Both the position numbers and the translations under genes were made by a program. From JAKAGZ01 sp964412105 (GTDB taxonomy: Bacteria > Bacteroidota > Ignavibacteria > Ignavibacteriales > Ignavibacteriaceae), in NCBI GenBank assembly GCA_964412105.1, contig CAYPNM010000011.1, forward strand, positions 1 to 64,000: a stretch of DNA of 64,000 nucleotides, written 5' to 3'. Shown here one piece after another: positions 16,687 to 26,949 of this stretch (positions are counted from its first letter, which is position 1; every line of letters begins with the position of its first letter). The notes beneath the pieces were generated by a model. The model worked only from the letters and a program-made list of their open reading frames with translations, made no database searches and was not told where the DNA came from.

Positions 16687-17483
16687 CCGGTCCTTTTCCA
16701 GCTTATTAATTCTAAAGTGATATTACCTAGCAATACTTTCATTTTTGCCTTTATGGGAATCGCTGCATTATCATTTGAAAACCAGCCTTCAAAATCTCCT
16801 GTAAGGCCAAATATACTTATAAAATGAGCTTCGCCTTCAAGGTACACACAATCAACGTCGTAGTCAACTGCATCAATGGAGACTTCCTCACTTTTATCTT
16901 CAAATGTAATATCTGTGTTTACTTTTTTCTTATCTATAAATGTTGGAATCTCAACTTCTTTGTCCTGTCCTGAATTCATCCTGGCGTAATAAAAAATAGA
17001 TAGTCCGTCCTGATATCTTTTATCAACACTGATTGTTGTATCATAACTTTGTGCTTGATCATTTATCTTTCCTTCACTTATGTTAACAAGCGAATCGCTA
17101 TAATTAAAATGATACTCTGCATAGCTGGTATCATCCGAATGTTTTATAATTCCCTTAAAATATTTGGAATAATAATCTGGCGTCATTGTGGTTTCATAAA
17201 CCTGATGGAGGTTAACGAAAGGTATGCCTGGATATGAGTCAATATCGGCAATTGCACTGTAAGAAATTTTTCCTTTTATAATTTTTTTATCTGTAATTCT
17301 CAGTTTAACTTCACCTAGTCTCATTACTGAATACTTAACAACGTAAACTAATTCTTCTCCGACTTCAAGTTTCTTGGGGTACTTGGAATTATCTTGATCA
17401 TGATTTTTCTTAAAGAGTTTACCTGAAATTAAGGAAAAAGTAAAAAATGGCAAAAGAATAATAATTTTAAGGCTGTATTTCAT
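16659..17483 (-). CDS. DUF3108 periplasmic protein
   Basis: A 274-residue exported protein with a signal peptide (about 1-20, hydrophobic LKIIILLPFFTFSLISG). The mature part is beta-rich, beginning with LEVGEELVYVVKYSVMRLGEVK, the segment by which I recognise DUF3108. The function is not known; homologues in Bacteroidota often sit in envelope gene neighbourhoods. Its start overlaps the ctpA stop by 4 nt (ATGA), so it is coupled to the protease gene, and a functional link in envelope maintenance is a reasonable inference. Confidence 0.8.
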   Translation of the reverse strand: MKYSLKIIILLPFFTFSLISGKLFKKNHDQDNSKYPKKLEVGEELVYVVKYSVMRLGEVKLRITDKKIIKGKISYSAIADIDSYPGIPFVNLHQVYETTMTPDYYSKYFKGIIKHSDDTSYAEYHFNYSDSLVNISEGKINDQAQSYDTTISVDKRYQDGLSIFYYARMNSGQDKEVEIPTFIDKKKVNTDITFEDKSEEVSIDAVDYDVDCVYLEGEAHFISIFGLTGDFEGWFSNDNAAIPIKAKMKVLLGNITLELISWKRTGWNPPRYKE

Positions 17484-19093
17484 TTAAGTTTAGCAAGATC
17501 TTTAGCTTCACCAAACAGGTTTTCGGCTTTTTCAAGTTGTCTATCTATCGATTGCATCACCATGTACCAACCTTCATTTTTCCAAAAATTTCTTGCAATC
17601 TGTGCTTTTAGTCTGGTCGCAATATATTTTTCATCAGTATTAAAATCTTTTTCATTGAATTTTACACCTTTTGATTTTGCAAAACCAATAAAATTACCCA
17701 TCGTGTTTGCCGGCAATTGATAATTTCTCACAAAAGATCGTAAATTCTTACCATATTTATTTTTAATTGTCTCTTCATTCTGATTTAAAAATCCGAGTAT
17801 AAATTGGTAGAATATATTGTTCTTTAAAAGATCTGTTGTATAGCTTGTAATATTATCTGATTTAACTATGTAATCAGGTGTGATCCCGCCCCCTCCATAT
17901 ACTATTCTTCCTCCGCTTGTATGAAAAACAGGTTTTGTAGTATCCTTTTCTTCAATATGATTGATATTATTTCCCTGTGCTAAAGCAGTATCACCTGCTT
18001 CAGAATAATATTCACTTCTATTTTTTAGATCTTTGTAATCTCTTTGAATTGATCTTCCCGAAGGAGTGTAATATCTTGAAACTGTAAGTCTTAAAGCTGA
18101 ACTGTCAGGCAAAGGGAATTGTCGTTGCACTAAACCTTTACCAAAAGTAGTTTCTCCCACAATAAGTCCTCTATCCCAGTCTTGGATAGCTCCTGAAACA
18201 ATCTCACTTGCCGATGCACTTCCTCTGTTCACCAAAATAATGAGAGGTATCTTCTCATATGGTGAAGACGCAGATGCATCATATTCTTCATCGAATTCTG
18301 AGCGGCGTCCCTTTGTATATACTATTTTTTTATCTCCATTTAAAAAGAGATCAGCAATTTTTACTGCCTGATTTAAATATCCGCCCGGATTTCCTCTTAA
18401 ATCAAGAATTAACTGCTTCATCCCTTTGTCCTTAAGATCTGTCAGAGCTTTTATTAATTCATCATAAGTTGTTTCGGCAAATCTTGAAACTAAAACATAT
18501 CCTGTTTTATCATTTATCATAAAATGTGTATCAACAGAATAAAGAGGAATTTTTGCACGTGTAATTGTATAATTTATCGGCTCTTTAATGCCAAATCGTA
18601 ATACAGTTACTTCAACCTTTGTTCCTGCATGACCTCTTAATTTATGTCTTACCTGGTCATTTGTTATACCAATACAACTTTTACCGTCAATTTTAATAAT
18701 CCTGTCACCTGCCATAATTCCTAAAGCTTCACTGGGACCACCACTAATTGGTGAAACTACAGTTAATGTATCATCAACTACTTGGAATTCTATTCCTATT
18801 CCTTCAAAATCTCCCCGGAATGATTCTTCAATTGATGGCATTTGATTTGCAGGAATGTAAACAGAATGTGGATCTAATTTGCTCAGCATTCCATTTATGG
18901 CCGCATCAACTAAACTTTTTGTATTAATAGAATCAACATAATATTTTTCCGTAAGCACCATTACATCATTGAATTTAGCCAGATTGTCTTTAAGACTATC
19001 ACTAGAAAATACTTTTTCAATTTGAATTCCCAGAGTAATTCCAAGAATTAAAATTACAAGAGATAAGGATATAGTTACATTTTTTAATTTCAT
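17480..19093 (-). CDS. ctpA: Carboxyl-terminal processing protease (S41)
   Basis: A 537-residue periplasmic protease with an N-terminal membrane anchor or signal (about 6-24), a PDZ domain (about 85-175) and an S41 core. The catalytic Ser lies in NRGSASASEIVSGA and the Lys in GETTFGKGLVQ. The C-terminal ~150 residues form the extension found in Bacteroidota/Chlorobiota CtpA. It probably degrades or trims envelope proteins. It lies between a Wzi-like barrel gene (18-nt gap) and the DUF3108 gene (4-nt overlap). Confidence 0.95.
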   Translation of the reverse strand: MKLKNVTISLSLVILILGITLGIQIEKVFSSDSLKDNLAKFNDVMVLTEKYYVDSINTKSLVDAAINGMLSKLDPHSVYIPANQMPSIEESFRGDFEGIGIEFQVVDDTLTVVSPISGGPSEALGIMAGDRIIKIDGKSCIGITNDQVRHKLRGHAGTKVEVTVLRFGIKEPINYTITRAKIPLYSVDTHFMINDKTGYVLVSRFAETTYDELIKALTDLKDKGMKQLILDLRGNPGGYLNQAVKIADLFLNGDKKIVYTKGRRSEFDEEYDASASSPYEKIPLIILVNRGSASASEIVSGAIQDWDRGLIVGETTFGKGLVQRQFPLPDSSALRLTVSRYYTPSGRSIQRDYKDLKNRSEYYSEAGDTALAQGNNINHIEEKDTTKPVFHTSGGRIVYGGGGITPDYIVKSDNITSYTTDLLKNNIFYQFILGFLNQNEETIKNKYGKNLRSFVRNYQLPANTMGNFIGFAKSKGVKFNEKDFNTDEKYIATRLKAQIARNFWKNEGWYMVMQSIDRQLEKAENLFGEAKDLAKLK

Positions 19094-19111
19094 TTATAGC
19101 CTATCATATTT

Positions 19112-20773
19112 TTACAAAACAAAACCGAACGAAATAAACGTTTCAAATCTTTTATTCGAAATAGAATTTTGTAAAGATTGATTAAGGTAAGTCAAAGTAC
19201 CTGAAAAATAAACATCTTTTATAGGCTCATAATTTAATTTTGCGCTAAATCTTCTTGTAGTCTCCCTGTCACCATCTAGGAACGGAGCATCATTAGCATC
19301 AAACTCCCTGTGCCCAAGGTTTATATCACCACCAACATTTTTTGAAACACTGCCGTCTGGTTTCAAAGGATTAGCTCCGTGTAAATAATACCCGAAATTT
19401 GCCGACAGGGTTAGCCTGCTGGTAAATCTATAATTTAATTGAGTTAAAAACAATTCACTATTAGGTTGCATAAATGAGCCAAGTGAATTTTCATTGTTGG
19501 TATAATTATTATCTGGCAGACGATGAGTAAATACATACGGATCTATTCTAACATATTCAAACTGAAACTCTAGAGGCAGATTATTATACAAATTATCCGA
19601 AATAAAACCAATATTATAAAGGAACTGATCTCCCCAATAGTTACTTCCGAGTTTGCTAAGTTCAACATCATCAATCATTAAAACACCATACAGCTTTAGA
19701 CCTTCTATCGACTTATTATTAAAATCAAATATAACCAGGGAGTTGTCCCGATCTTTTTCTGAATTTTGTGCGGTTTTGTAAATATTAAAAGGATTTAAAT
19801 AAGTCAGATCTATTGGACGATTACTATAAATAATAATTTCACCGCCACCTATATTAAAATCATTTGATAAATTTAAACCTAACCTATGATATCCAATATA
19901 TTTATCGTCTATTGTATTTATTTCACCTTGTGTTGAATCATATATTGAAGAGGAATTGCCAAGCAGCTTACCATGGAAATATGAAAAATCAATGGATTTG
20001 TATCTCGCATTAAAATATAAATAATCGAAAATATTTGAATAATTACCTAATATAACCGGAACGGCTCCATAACCTATATTCATTCTATCTCTGCCTAATT
20101 TAATCTTTATTGCATTAAAATCAGCAGTCAAATAACCTGCGGTTGTAATATCGAATGAATTCGGTTTATCAAAAGTATTATACTTATAATTAATTTGTAA
20201 ATCCCGTCTGAAAAGTGCTGCTTCCCTTTGGCCAAATACGACACCATCCCCACCACGCCAGAAAAACCCAAATTTATTATAAAACGATCCCCTCACCTGT
20301 AATTCATACGACATGACTGTTGCAGCAACAGTTTTTGATGGGCCGGAATAAATACCCATAATTCCATCAGCATGACCAGCTGAATTAAAAAATAAATTGA
20401 TATTATTTACAGTGTCATTTATAAAATACAGGTACTTTTCTTTTTGTGATAAGAAATCAAAATGTTTACCAGCGATAAGCTTTTCAGAATTATTTAATGT
20501 TCCATAAAGTTCTAATTCAAATTGTTTTTCGAGGTCAAGCAGTATATTCTTATCAACATTGTCAAGCTTATGCCTGTTTGCGATTACTTCTTTAAGATAT
20601 TTTGCTATTTCATTTCTCGGCTTTGGTATTTCAAAAGAGCTATAATTATTTATAATATGAAGCGTTTCCATTCTCTGGAGAAAATCATAAACTTGATCAT
20701 CTGAAAGTACATATTCAGTCTGTGCATATAATGCTGAAGAAACAATAAATAGGAGCAGAAATATTCTTTTCAA
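19112..20773 (-). CDS. Outer-membrane beta-barrel, capsule-assembly Wzi-like
   Basis: A 553-residue exported protein: signal peptide about 1-17 ending at YAQ, an alpha-helical N-terminal part (about 20-105, including the segment RNEIAKYLKEV), then alternating amphipathic strands to a C-terminal phenylalanine-containing strand (FISFGFVL), typical of outer-membrane barrels. The layout and segments such as GRDRMNIGYG resemble capsule assembly Wzi proteins. The start is TTG 20773 with CCGGAG upstream. The polysaccharide it might handle is unknown; assignment to the Wzi family is moderate, to an outer-membrane barrel strong. Confidence 0.75.
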   Translation of the reverse strand: MKRIFLLLFIVSSALYAQTEYVLSDDQVYDFLQRMETLHIINNYSSFEIPKPRNEIAKYLKEVIANRHKLDNVDKNILLDLEKQFELELYGTLNNSEKLIAGKHFDFLSQKEKYLYFINDTVNNINLFFNSAGHADGIMGIYSGPSKTVAATVMSYELQVRGSFYNKFGFFWRGGDGVVFGQREAALFRRDLQINYKYNTFDKPNSFDITTAGYLTADFNAIKIKLGRDRMNIGYGAVPVILGNYSNIFDYLYFNARYKSIDFSYFHGKLLGNSSSIYDSTQGEINTIDDKYIGYHRLGLNLSNDFNIGGGEIIIYSNRPIDLTYLNPFNIYKTAQNSEKDRDNSLVIFDFNNKSIEGLKLYGVLMIDDVELSKLGSNYWGDQFLYNIGFISDNLYNNLPLEFQFEYVRIDPYVFTHRLPDNNYTNNENSLGSFMQPNSELFLTQLNYRFTSRLTLSANFGYYLHGANPLKPDGSVSKNVGGDINLGHREFDANDAPFLDGDRETTRRFSAKLNYEPIKDVYFSGTLTYLNQSLQNSISNKRFETFISFGFVL

Positions 20774-20820
20774 TTTATTTAACTCCGGTTGTAAATATTA
20801 CGCAGGTAAAAGTAACAACA

Positions 20821-22329
20821 TCATTTAACTTCAGGCCTCATTTGCGGAAAGAATATAACATCTCTTATTGACGATTGATTAGTAAGAATCATTACAAGTC
20901 GGTCGATTCCAATTCCAAGTCCTGCTGTGGGTGGCATACCGTATTCTAAGGCCCGTACAAAATCTTCATCAATTTGATGAGCTTCTTCATCACCTTCTTC
21001 ACGCATCTTTGCCTGTCCCTCAAATCTTTCTCTTTGATCCAAAGGATCATTTAATTCACTAAATGCGTTGCAAAGTTCTCTGCCTGCTGCATAGCCTTCA
21101 AATCTTTCAACTACTCCCGTTTTTGAGCGATGTTTCTTAGCAAGCGGAGAAAGTTCCAATGGGTAATCTATTATAAACGTTGGCTGGATTAATTTAGGTT
21201 GCACAGCAACACTAAATAATTCATCAATTAATTTCATTCTTCCATCCAGTCCTTTAAGGTCTGATCCATATTTTTTGCACGATTCTTTCAGCTGCTCTAT
21301 TGATGTTGACATCACTTCTAAGCCTGTTTCTTCTTTAATTGCGTCAAGCATAGAAATACGTTTCCAGGGAGCTTTAAAATTTACTTGATTACCTTCATAA
21401 ACAAATTCAGTGGTATTGAAAACATCCAAGCAAATTTTATTTAGCATCTTTTCGACGTAGTTCATCATCCATTCATAATCTTTATAAGACACATACAATT
21501 CCATCATAGTAAATTCAGGGTTATGAGTTCTATCCATTCCCTCGTTTCTAAAATCTTTTGAGATTTCATAAACTCCGTTAAACCCTCCCACTATTAGTCT
21601 TTTAAGATACAATTCATCAGCTATTCTAAGATAAAAGTCTACATCAAGCGAGTTATGATGCGTAATAAAAGGACGGGCTGCGGCACCTCCGTATAGTGGT
21701 TGCATAACAGGTGTTTCAACTTCAAGATATCCACTACTATCCAAAAAACTTCGCATAGATGAAATTATTTTGCTCCTTTTAATAAAAACATCTTTTATTT
21801 CAGGATTAACAATCAGATCAACATATCTCTGCCTGTAACGCAATTCTTTATCAGCAAATTGATCATAAATAGTCTTGTTGCCCTTCTCATCCAAAACCTC
21901 CTTTGCAATAGGAAGCGGTCTCAATGATTTTGTAAGAAGCTCTAATCTCATTACGTGTACTGAAATCTCACCGGTTTTTGTTTTGAATACAAAACCCTCT
22001 GCTCCAATTATATCACCTATATCCATTAACTTAAAAGCATCATAAGAAACGCCTATATCATCTTTCTTAAGATAAATTTGAATTCTACCAGTCTGATCCT
22101 GAATATGAGCAAACGACGCCTTTCCCATTCTTCGCAAAGCCATTATTCTTCCTGCAATCTTGACATTTTTCTCTTCTCCATCCTTGAAATTATCTTTTAT
22201 CTCTTTTGAATTGGAATTAATCTCAAATGAGTATGCAAAAGGTTGAACACCTTTGTTTTTCAATTCAGATAATTCTTCGTGTCTTCTTTTTATTAATACA
22301 TTTAATTCCTGCTGAATATTATTATCCAC
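20821..22329 (-). CDS. lysS: Lysine--tRNA ligase, class II
   Basis: A 502-residue enzyme charging tRNA-Lys. An OB-fold anticodon-binding domain (about 55-150) precedes the class II core with motif 2 FRNEGMDRTHNPEFTMMELY and motif 3 GLGIGIDRLVMILTN. Length matches bacterial LysS. The start is GTG 22329 with a perfect GGAGGA only 4 nt upstream. It begins 12 nt after the dacB stop, on the same strand. Confidence 0.98.
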   Translation of the reverse strand: MDNNIQQELNVLIKRRHEELSELKNKGVQPFAYSFEINSNSKEIKDNFKDGEEKNVKIAGRIMALRRMGKASFAHIQDQTGRIQIYLKKDDIGVSYDAFKLMDIGDIIGAEGFVFKTKTGEISVHVMRLELLTKSLRPLPIAKEVLDEKGNKTIYDQFADKELRYRQRYVDLIVNPEIKDVFIKRSKIISSMRSFLDSSGYLEVETPVMQPLYGGAAARPFITHHNSLDVDFYLRIADELYLKRLIVGGFNGVYEISKDFRNEGMDRTHNPEFTMMELYVSYKDYEWMMNYVEKMLNKICLDVFNTTEFVYEGNQVNFKAPWKRISMLDAIKEETGLEVMSTSIEQLKESCKKYGSDLKGLDGRMKLIDELFSVAVQPKLIQPTFIIDYPLELSPLAKKHRSKTGVVERFEGYAAGRELCNAFSELNDPLDQRERFEGQAKMREEGDEEAHQIDEDFVRALEYGMPPTAGLGIGIDRLVMILTNQSSIRDVIFFPQMRPEVK

Positions 22330-22341
22330 TTATCCTCCAGA

Positions 22342-23838
22342 TTATTTTCTTTTGAAGTTTGCCAGACGCAAACACACTAAATCCTGAATATTTTCTGCCA
22401 GTTTAACCGGAACGTTAAAATTATTTACTATAATTGAAAAAGCGATAGGTTCATTATCCCCTGTAAAAGCATAGCCCGAAAGACTTCTAACTCCCTCAAG
22501 ATATCCGGCTTTTGCTCTGATTTTGTCACGTGCATTTGTATTTTGTAATCTGTCTCCTAGTGTTCCATCTACTCCGGCTATCGACAATGAATTAAAAAAA
22601 GGTACAAAGCAGTCGCTTTTATACATATAATTAAGTAATGTGACAAATTGCTTTGTGGTGGTGTAATTTAATCTCGAAAGGCCACTTCCATCAACAATAT
22701 TCATACTTTCGGGATTTATACCGATATTGCTAAATAACTTGCTCTCAGCCTTAACTCCGTTAGATACGCTCCCGAATCCTAATTTTTCTAAACCGATAGT
22801 TTTAAGTAATTGTTCTGCAAAAAAATTCTGACTGCTTTTATTAATTACTTTAATAATTTCCTTAAGGGGAGGTGAATAAGTGGTGCAAAGCTTTTTCAAA
22901 TTAGAATAATTTAACGGTGCCGATATATCATCAACATCCATTGCAAATCCTTTAACTTTTATTCCCTTCCTTTGCAATACATCTTTCAAAATTACCATTG
23001 CATATTGCGTGGGATTATTAACCGTTACATATGTTTTAACAGAATCGCCCTCTCTTATAGTGCCAAAGACTGTGACAACATTAGTTCCCCTCTCCCTGTA
23101 AACATTAATTAATGTTGTGGAATCTTTTAAAACTGGTATAACATTATTTATCGTAACAATATATTTTGTCCAGGGTTGAATAGAAATTTCCGGAAGTTTA
23201 GTCTTTTTATTATAAGTCACTATAATATCAGCACAATTATCATTAAATGAAATTGCACTTGATTGAGCTGCGAACCAATTGCTTTCGTAATCCCACGACC
23301 AGCCTGTCCCAAGTCCCTTATCATCAAATGCATTGTCATCACCGATAAGGTTCCCTGTTATTTCGTCTATTCCATAAGCTGATAATGAATCAGCCCAGTC
23401 GTCAAATACTTTAAATATATTATTACCATAGAATCTTCCTGAAATTGTAGGATCACCTCGTCCCTGTACAATCAAGTCCCCCTTCCATATAGAACCATCG
23501 GGAGAACCCCTTAAAAACAAATTGGTTGAAAATCTGTAATCGCTGCCAAGTAATATCAAACCTGCTGCGGTTGTAAAAAGTTTAAGATCTGATGCCGGTA
23601 ATAATAATTTATCCTCATTTCTTTTGTAAAAATATTCCCCTGTTTTCAGGGACTGAATCATTACTCCCCATTCAGCATTACTAAAATTTGGGTCATTAAA
23701 TATATCATCAAGTTGTTCGCGAAAATCAGGCAAGGTTGTGCCATATTGTTGAATTGATATATTGCTGGAATCTTGTGCAAAAATTGAAATTGGCAACAAT
23801 AAGTAGATTAACAACACAAGTAGTTTGCTATTTACCAT
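22342..23838 (-). CDS. dacB: D-alanyl-D-alanine carboxypeptidase/endopeptidase (PBP4)
   Basis: A 498-residue periplasmic penicillin-binding protein of family S13 that trims peptidoglycan peptides. Signal peptide about 1-21 (ends FAQ). The three active-site motifs are SDLK in LPASDLKLFT, SQN in INKSSQNFF, and KAG in IRAKAGYLEG in place of KTG. The large insert domain between SxxK and SxN identifies PBP4. The start overlaps the rluB end by 11 nt. Confidence 0.94.
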   Translation of the reverse strand: MVNSKLLVLLIYLLLPISIFAQDSSNISIQQYGTTLPDFREQLDDIFNDPNFSNAEWGVMIQSLKTGEYFYKRNEDKLLLPASDLKLFTTAAGLILLGSDYRFSTNLFLRGSPDGSIWKGDLIVQGRGDPTISGRFYGNNIFKVFDDWADSLSAYGIDEITGNLIGDDNAFDDKGLGTGWSWDYESNWFAAQSSAISFNDNCADIIVTYNKKTKLPEISIQPWTKYIVTINNVIPVLKDSTTLINVYRERGTNVVTVFGTIREGDSVKTYVTVNNPTQYAMVILKDVLQRKGIKVKGFAMDVDDISAPLNYSNLKKLCTTYSPPLKEIIKVINKSSQNFFAEQLLKTIGLEKLGFGSVSNGVKAESKLFSNIGINPESMNIVDGSGLSRLNYTTTKQFVTLLNYMYKSDCFVPFFNSLSIAGVDGTLGDRLQNTNARDKIRAKAGYLEGVRSLSGYAFTGDNEPIAFSIIVNNFNVPVKLAENIQDLVCLRLANFKRK

Positions 23839-24535
23839 AAGTGCTAGTTATTTTACTAATTTCAGAAGTTGATAGAGTTCTATATGTCCCGGTTGGGATA
23901 TCTATTGAAAAAGGGCCAAACTCCGATCGATTAAGATTAATTACATTATAACCAAGTGCTTTAAACATATTTTTAACAAAATGATTTCTCCCTTCTACAG
24001 TAACTACTTCAACAAATTTTCTAGTATTTTTTTTTGGAAACTTTAGCTTTTTAAACTTGCCTCTTATCCCATCAATAAAAATTCCTTTTAATAATTTTTG
24101 TATATCTTTCTCTTCAAGGTCTCTATCAATAGTAGCCTCATACTTCCTTGGCACAAGGTTTTTGGGATGTGTCATTAAATTGGAAAAATTACCATCATTT
24201 GTAAGAATCAAAACACCGGTAGTATTATAATCAAGTCGTCCGACAGGGAAAATTTTCTCCTTTGTTTTTATAAGATCCAAAACTGTCTTCCGGTTCTTTT
24301 CATCCCATGTAGACGTTATGGTACCTTTGGGTTTGTTCATTAAGAAATACAAATGTCTTTTAGGTAGAATCCGATCACCGTCATATTTTACCTCATCCTT
24401 TTCTGGATTGACTTTAAATGATAACTGTCTTATCACTTTCCCATTTACGCAAATCCTTCCATTTAATATTAATTCCTCAGATTTCCTTCTTGATGTGATT
24501 CCGCTGTCGGCTATGTATTTATTCAGCCTGACCAT
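23828..24535 (-). CDS. rRNA pseudouridine synthase, RluB/RsuA family
   Basis: A 235-residue enzyme converting uridine to pseudouridine in rRNA. The S4 RNA-binding domain is at the N-terminus (VRLNKYIADSGITSRRKSEEL). The catalytic Asp lies in PVGRLDYNTTGVLILTNDG. The ATG at 24535 places the S4 domain at the very start and overlaps scpB by 17 nt; longer in-frame starts would read back into scpB. An scpA-scpB-rluB order is common in Gram-positive and other bacteria. RluB, RsuA and RluF cannot be separated with certainty; synteny favours RluB. Confidence 0.93.
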   Translation of the reverse strand: MVRLNKYIADSGITSRRKSEELILNGRICVNGKVIRQLSFKVNPEKDEVKYDGDRILPKRHLYFLMNKPKGTITSTWDEKNRKTVLDLIKTKEKIFPVGRLDYNTTGVLILTNDGNFSNLMTHPKNLVPRKYEATIDRDLEEKDIQKLLKGIFIDGIRGKFKKLKFPKKNTRKFVEVVTVEGRNHFVKNMFKALGYNVINLNRSEFGPFSIDIPTGTYRTLSTSEISKITSTYGK

Positions 24536-25172
24536 TATCTTTTTGTCCTTCCTGCATTTCGTTCTCAGCATTTTCGACGATTTCATTCATCATAATTTTG
24601 TTTTTTTGTTCTATAAAATCTTCGTCTTGCATTATCTCTTCAATTTCTCGGGGTTTTGGCAAATCACTTAATTTATTTAGGGCAAAAAATTTCAAAAATT
24701 CATTTGTTGTTGCATATAGAAGAGGTCGGCCAATTGATTCAGCCCTTCCTTTTATTGCAATCAAGTTTTTTTCCAGAAGAGTACCTAAAATATAATCCGA
24801 GTTTACGCCTCTAATAGATTCAAGTTCTGGTTTAGTTATCGGTTGCTTGTAGGCAACAATAGCGAGTGTTTCAAGGGCAGCCTGGCTAAGTCTTCTTTTG
24901 CTTTTTTCTGAAGATAAAAATCCGACATAATTTGCATATTCAGGCCTTGTTGCAAATATATATCCTTCAGAAATTCTGATTATTCGAAAAGAAATGTTTT
25001 GCTTTTCATAGGTGGCATTAACTTCGTCGATGCATTTATCAATTTCATCATTTGTTATCTGCGTATCCTCACCATCAATTCCTTTGATTGCTTTTACAAT
25101 GTCAGCACCCGAAATTGGCTCATCAGATGAAAAAATTAATGCTTCAATTATTGAATTGTAAATCTTATCCAT
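24519..25172 (-). CDS. scpB: Chromosome segregation and condensation protein ScpB
   Basis: A 217-residue kleisin-associated winged-helix protein, subunit of the SMC-ScpAB condensin. SQAALETLAIVAYKQPITKPELESIRG is the family's signature region (about residues 92-118). The C-terminal ~40 residues are rich in Glu and Gln and extend past the usual core. It starts one base after the scpA stop. SMC itself is not in the window. Confidence 0.95.
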   Translation of the reverse strand: MDKIYNSIIEALIFSSDEPISGADIVKAIKGIDGEDTQITNDEIDKCIDEVNATYEKQNISFRIIRISEGYIFATRPEYANYVGFLSSEKSKRRLSQAALETLAIVAYKQPITKPELESIRGVNSDYILGTLLEKNLIAIKGRAESIGRPLLYATTNEFLKFFALNKLSDLPKPREIEEIMQDEDFIEQKNKIMMNEIVENAENEMQEGQKDNGQAE

Positions 25173-25173
25173 T

Positions 25174-25884
25174 TTATATTTTATAAATTATAAATTCGTT
25201 AAACTCAGGTGATTCTTTTATTCCTATTTGCTGCATCTTAACCATTTCTAATAAAGCAACAAACGTAATAACTATTCTTATCTTTTCCTTCATTCCGTCA
25301 ATTAGACTCATAAAGTGCAGTTCATTAAATTCTTCCAGCTTCTTAAAAATATACTGAACCTGTTCATCGACGGTAATGTTAATTTTCATTATCTGATGAA
25401 CAACTTCTGGTTTTATATTATCAATTGCTTTCTTAAATGCCTTGGCTAGGTCATATAACGTAACATTTTTCAAAAGAATTTCATAGTCCGGAATCCTTAT
25501 TTTGGCATCATTTGTAAAATTGTTCCTGAAACTCAATTTCCTTTGGTTTGATTCAAGAAATGCAAGTTCTTCGGACATTTCCTTGTATCGCTTATATTCC
25601 AGAAGTGCAGCGATTAGTTCTGCTCGTGGATCAATCTCCTCTCCCTTTTCATCTAATTCACGAGGCAAAAGCATACGGACCTTAATATGCATAAGAGTCG
25701 AAGCCATAAGTATAAAATCGCCTGCCGTTTCAAGATCAAGCATCTGAATGAATTTTACATATTCTAAAAATTCCTTTGTAATTTTTGAAATGGGAATGTC
25801 ATAAATATCTAGTTCATCTCTTTTAATAAAAAAGAGAAGCAAATCCAGCGGCCCTTCAAAGTGGTCAAGTTTGATCTTATACAT
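25174..25884 (-). CDS. scpA: Segregation and condensation protein ScpA (kleisin)
   Basis: A 236-residue kleisin bridging the heads of SMC. The N-terminal signature FEGPLDLLLFFIKRDELDIYDIP and the C-terminal winged helix (about 160-235) are present. Its ATG overlaps the trpS stop by one base (TAATG), and scpB follows one base after its own stop, so trpS-scpA-scpB-rluB-dacB looks like one translationally coupled run. Confidence 0.95.
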   Translation of the reverse strand: MYKIKLDHFEGPLDLLLFFIKRDELDIYDIPISKITKEFLEYVKFIQMLDLETAGDFILMASTLMHIKVRMLLPRELDEKGEEIDPRAELIAALLEYKRYKEMSEELAFLESNQRKLSFRNNFTNDAKIRIPDYEILLKNVTLYDLAKAFKKAIDNIKPEVVHQIMKINITVDEQVQYIFKKLEEFNELHFMSLIDGMKEKIRIVITFVALLEMVKMQQIGIKESPEFNEFIIYKI

Positions 25885-26864
25885 TACCCTAAACCCATAC
25901 TTTCATGTACTTCATTCATGGTTTTTATTGCTACTTCCCTTCCTCTTTTTTCCCCGTCCGCCAGAATATCTTTAACTTCGTTTATATTTTTTTCAAAATA
26001 ATTCCTTTTTTCCCTTATTGGCTCAAGGAATGTAGAAATTTTTTCAGAGCAATTCATTTTACAGTCAAAACAGCCGAGAGCTCCGGATCTGCATCCTTTA
26101 TCAATATCAGGAACTTCCTCAGTATTAAATTTTTTATGATAGGAAAAAACCAGACATATTTCCGGATTTCCAGGATCACCCTTTCTAACTTTATTTGGGT
26201 CAGTAACCGCTTTTTTCATTTTAGCTTTTATGGTCTCTGAATCATCGGATAGAAGTATAGTATTTCCCAATGATTTGCTCATCTTTGTATTTCCATCAAG
26301 TCCCGGAAGCCTTGAAAATTTGCTAAGCATCGGTTCAGGCTCTGGAAAAACATTCCCATATTGATTATTAAATTTTCTTGCAATTTCTCTTGTTATTTCA
26401 ACGTGCGGAACTTGATCTTCACCGACCGGAACAGCATCCCCCTTATACAACAGTATGTCAGCTGCCTGCAAAACAGGATATCCAAGATGCCCAAAAATGA
26501 CATTGTCAATATTCAAATCTCTTATCTGATCCTTTAAAGTCGGATTTCTTTCCAGCCTGCTTACTGTAATCAGCATTTCAAAAAGCAAGTTTAGTTCTGT
26601 ATGCTGCTTAATTTGAGATTGCCTGAACATTGGGCTTTTTGTCGGATCCAATCCTGCAGCAAGCCAATCTATTAACATATCAATTGAATCATTATATATG
26701 TTGGATGAATCGAGATTAGTGGTTAATGCGTGATAATCAGCGATGAGATGAAAATTACTAAACTCATCCTGCAATTTCACCCAATTTTCCAGTGCCCCTA
26801 CATAATGTCCAATATGCAATTTTCCGGTTGGACGCATTCCACTCAATATTCTTTTTTTTTGCAT
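25884..26864 (-). CDS. trpS: Tryptophan--tRNA ligase
   Basis: A 326-residue class I synthetase charging tRNA-Trp. The HIGH motif is in GKLHIGHYVGAL (about 15-26) and KMSKSLGN lies near 195. Four cysteines in CRSGALGCFDCKMNC (around 262-276) resemble the metal-cluster site described in some bacterial TrpRS, such as that of Thermotoga. It heads the overlapping run into scpA. No T-box or attenuator leader is visible upstream. Confidence 0.97.
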   Translation of the reverse strand: MQKKRILSGMRPTGKLHIGHYVGALENWVKLQDEFSNFHLIADYHALTTNLDSSNIYNDSIDMLIDWLAAGLDPTKSPMFRQSQIKQHTELNLLFEMLITVSRLERNPTLKDQIRDLNIDNVIFGHLGYPVLQAADILLYKGDAVPVGEDQVPHVEITREIARKFNNQYGNVFPEPEPMLSKFSRLPGLDGNTKMSKSLGNTILLSDDSETIKAKMKKAVTDPNKVRKGDPGNPEICLVFSYHKKFNTEEVPDIDKGCRSGALGCFDCKMNCSEKISTFLEPIREKRNYFEKNINEVKDILADGEKRGREVAIKTMNEVHESMGLG

Positions 26865-26949
26865 AAACGATTAAAAAGTTGAGAAAATAATCAAATAAAA
26901 TAATAATAATGTGAGTAATAATCTTCTATTTATTTGCTGAGAAATAAAT